Assembly (NCBI RefSeq): GCF_016862095.1
Contig: NZ_BOMH01000018.1
Location: 62,001-126,000 of the forward strand
Direction of reading: 5' to 3'
DNA length: 64,000 bases
DNA from: Actinoplanes cyaneus
GTDB lineage: Bacteria; Actinomycetota; Actinomycetes; Mycobacteriales; Micromonosporaceae
The notes under the pieces are model-generated. The model saw only the letters and a program-made list of their open reading frames with translations. It was not told the origin of the DNA and ran no database searches. The position numbers and the translations under genes were made by a program. Positions 63,511 through 64,000 of this stretch are shown piece by piece (position 1 is the stretch's first letter; the number at the start of each line of letters is the position of its first letter).

Positions 63511-63518
63511 CGCACCGT

Positions 63519-63552
63519 CCCGCTGATCGTGCCGGGCGGCACGATCGGCGGG
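63519..63552 (+). terminator. Hairpin terminator of the ABC exporter operon
   Basis: A 15-bp stem with one G-T pair (63519-63533 with 63538-63552) closes on a 4-base loop, eight bases past the permease stop. No T tract. Confidence 0.75.
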
Positions 63553-63573
63553 CTCACCCTAGGATCGGCGGTC

Positions 63574-64000
63574 ATGGATCATCGGCGTCTGGGTCGCAGC
63601 GGCCTGAACATCAGCGAGATCACCTTCGGCAACTGGCTGACGCACGGCGAACTGGTGGGCCGCGAGCCCGCACTCGCCTGCATCCGGGCCGCGCTGGACG
63701 CGGGGATCACGACCTTCGACACGGCCGACGTCTACGCGCAGGGGGCCGCCGAGGAGGTGCTCGGTGAGGCGCTGCGCCCGGTGCGCCGGTCCTCCGTCGA
63801 GATCGCGACGAAGGTGTGCCTCCCGACCGGGGACGGGCCGAACGACCGGGGCCTGTCCCGCAAGCACATCATGGAGTCCTGCCATGCCTCGCTGCGGCGG
63901 CTCGGCACCGACTACGTCGACCTCTACCAGGCGCACCGCTTCGACGAGAACACCCCGCTGGACGAGACGCTGATCGCCTTCGACGACCTGATCCGCCAGG
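63574..64000 (+). CDS. Aldo/keto reductase (partial, runs off the window)
   Basis: The first 142 residues of an NADPH-dependent aldo/keto reductase. It starts with the classic RRLGRSGLNISEITFGNW. Catalytic residues are visible: Asp and Tyr in FDTADVYAQG, Lys in IATKVCLP and His in YQAHRFD. The family includes voltage-gated potassium channel beta-subunit-like reductases. ATG 63574 has AGGA nine bases upstream. The C-terminal half lies beyond 64000. Confidence 0.9.
   Translation, partial: MDHRRLGRSGLNISEITFGNWLTHGELVGREPALACIRAALDAGITTFDTADVYAQGAAEEVLGEALRPVRRSSVEIATKVCLPTGDGPNDRGLSRKHIMESCHASLRRLGTDYVDLYQAHRFDENTPLDETLIAFDDLIRQ

Overview
The window is a stretch of very GC-rich chromosome from an actinomycete, most likely of the Micromonosporaceae (Actinoplanes-like). 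The pointers are rbpA, an Lnt gene next to a separate polyprenol-phosphomannose synthase, a DUF397-type motif, many GTG starts and 4-base ATGA/GTGA overlaps, and a chemotaxis receptor (Actinoplanes spores are motile). The family assignment is inference. No tRNA, rRNA, IS element, prophage or CRISPR array was seen.

Layout. 1-0.9 kb: the end of an unknown gene, translationally coupled to an SprT-like metalloprotease gene. 0.9-6.2 kb: a multiple-monosaccharide ABC importer operon and its divergent ROK regulator. 6.2-12.6 kb: a soluble multi-sensor kinase with a convergent single-domain response regulator, then a chemotaxis receptor between two luciferase-like flavin monooxygenases. 12.7-14.8 kb: small genes, including an SRPBCC-ArsR pair with two perfect operators. 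14.9-21.7 kb: a tightly overlapping operon of a GntR/UTRA regulator, a two-cluster ferredoxin, a substrate-binding lipoprotein with a NosL-like tail, SsuC/SsuB-like transporter parts, and an FAD flavoprotein with a HEAT-repeat tail. This is the best candidate for an undescribed system. 21.7-28.4 kb: accessory region with an ArsR-MFS pair, a HIRAN/ABM fusion, a DUF397-motif/LRV-repeat fusion, and a MarR regulon around a perfect palindrome.

28.4-36 kb: a secreted TAP-type hydrolase and a complete dipeptide/oligopeptide ABC importer. 36-41.7 kb: a zinc-ribbon coiled-coil protein, rbpA, fxsA, ppm1 and lnt. 42.2-50.3 kb: a beta-lysine (lysine fermentation type) cluster with kamA divergent from kdd, an amidohydrolase, kamD, kamE, kal and a GlmL/MutL-type chaperone. 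No kce is present in the cluster. 50.3-58.7 kb: assorted housekeeping and accessory genes (CsbD, methyltransferase, ABM, arylamine N-acetyltransferase, hemerythrin-like protein, DinB, quinone oxidoreductase/TetR pair, esterase, Lrp, acyl-CoA dehydrogenase). 58.9-63.5 kb: a NarL-type two-component system facing an ABC exporter. A truncated aldo/keto reductase closes the window.

One pattern cuts across the regions. At least six unrelated genes have their own 3' end, stop codon included, copied in tandem just downstream, with a different unit each time (sprT-like, DUF5937/ArsR, coiled-coil, rbpA, kal, nat). Together with a repeat expansion inside the hemerythrin-like gene, this suggests a local tandem-duplication process that tolerates gene ends.
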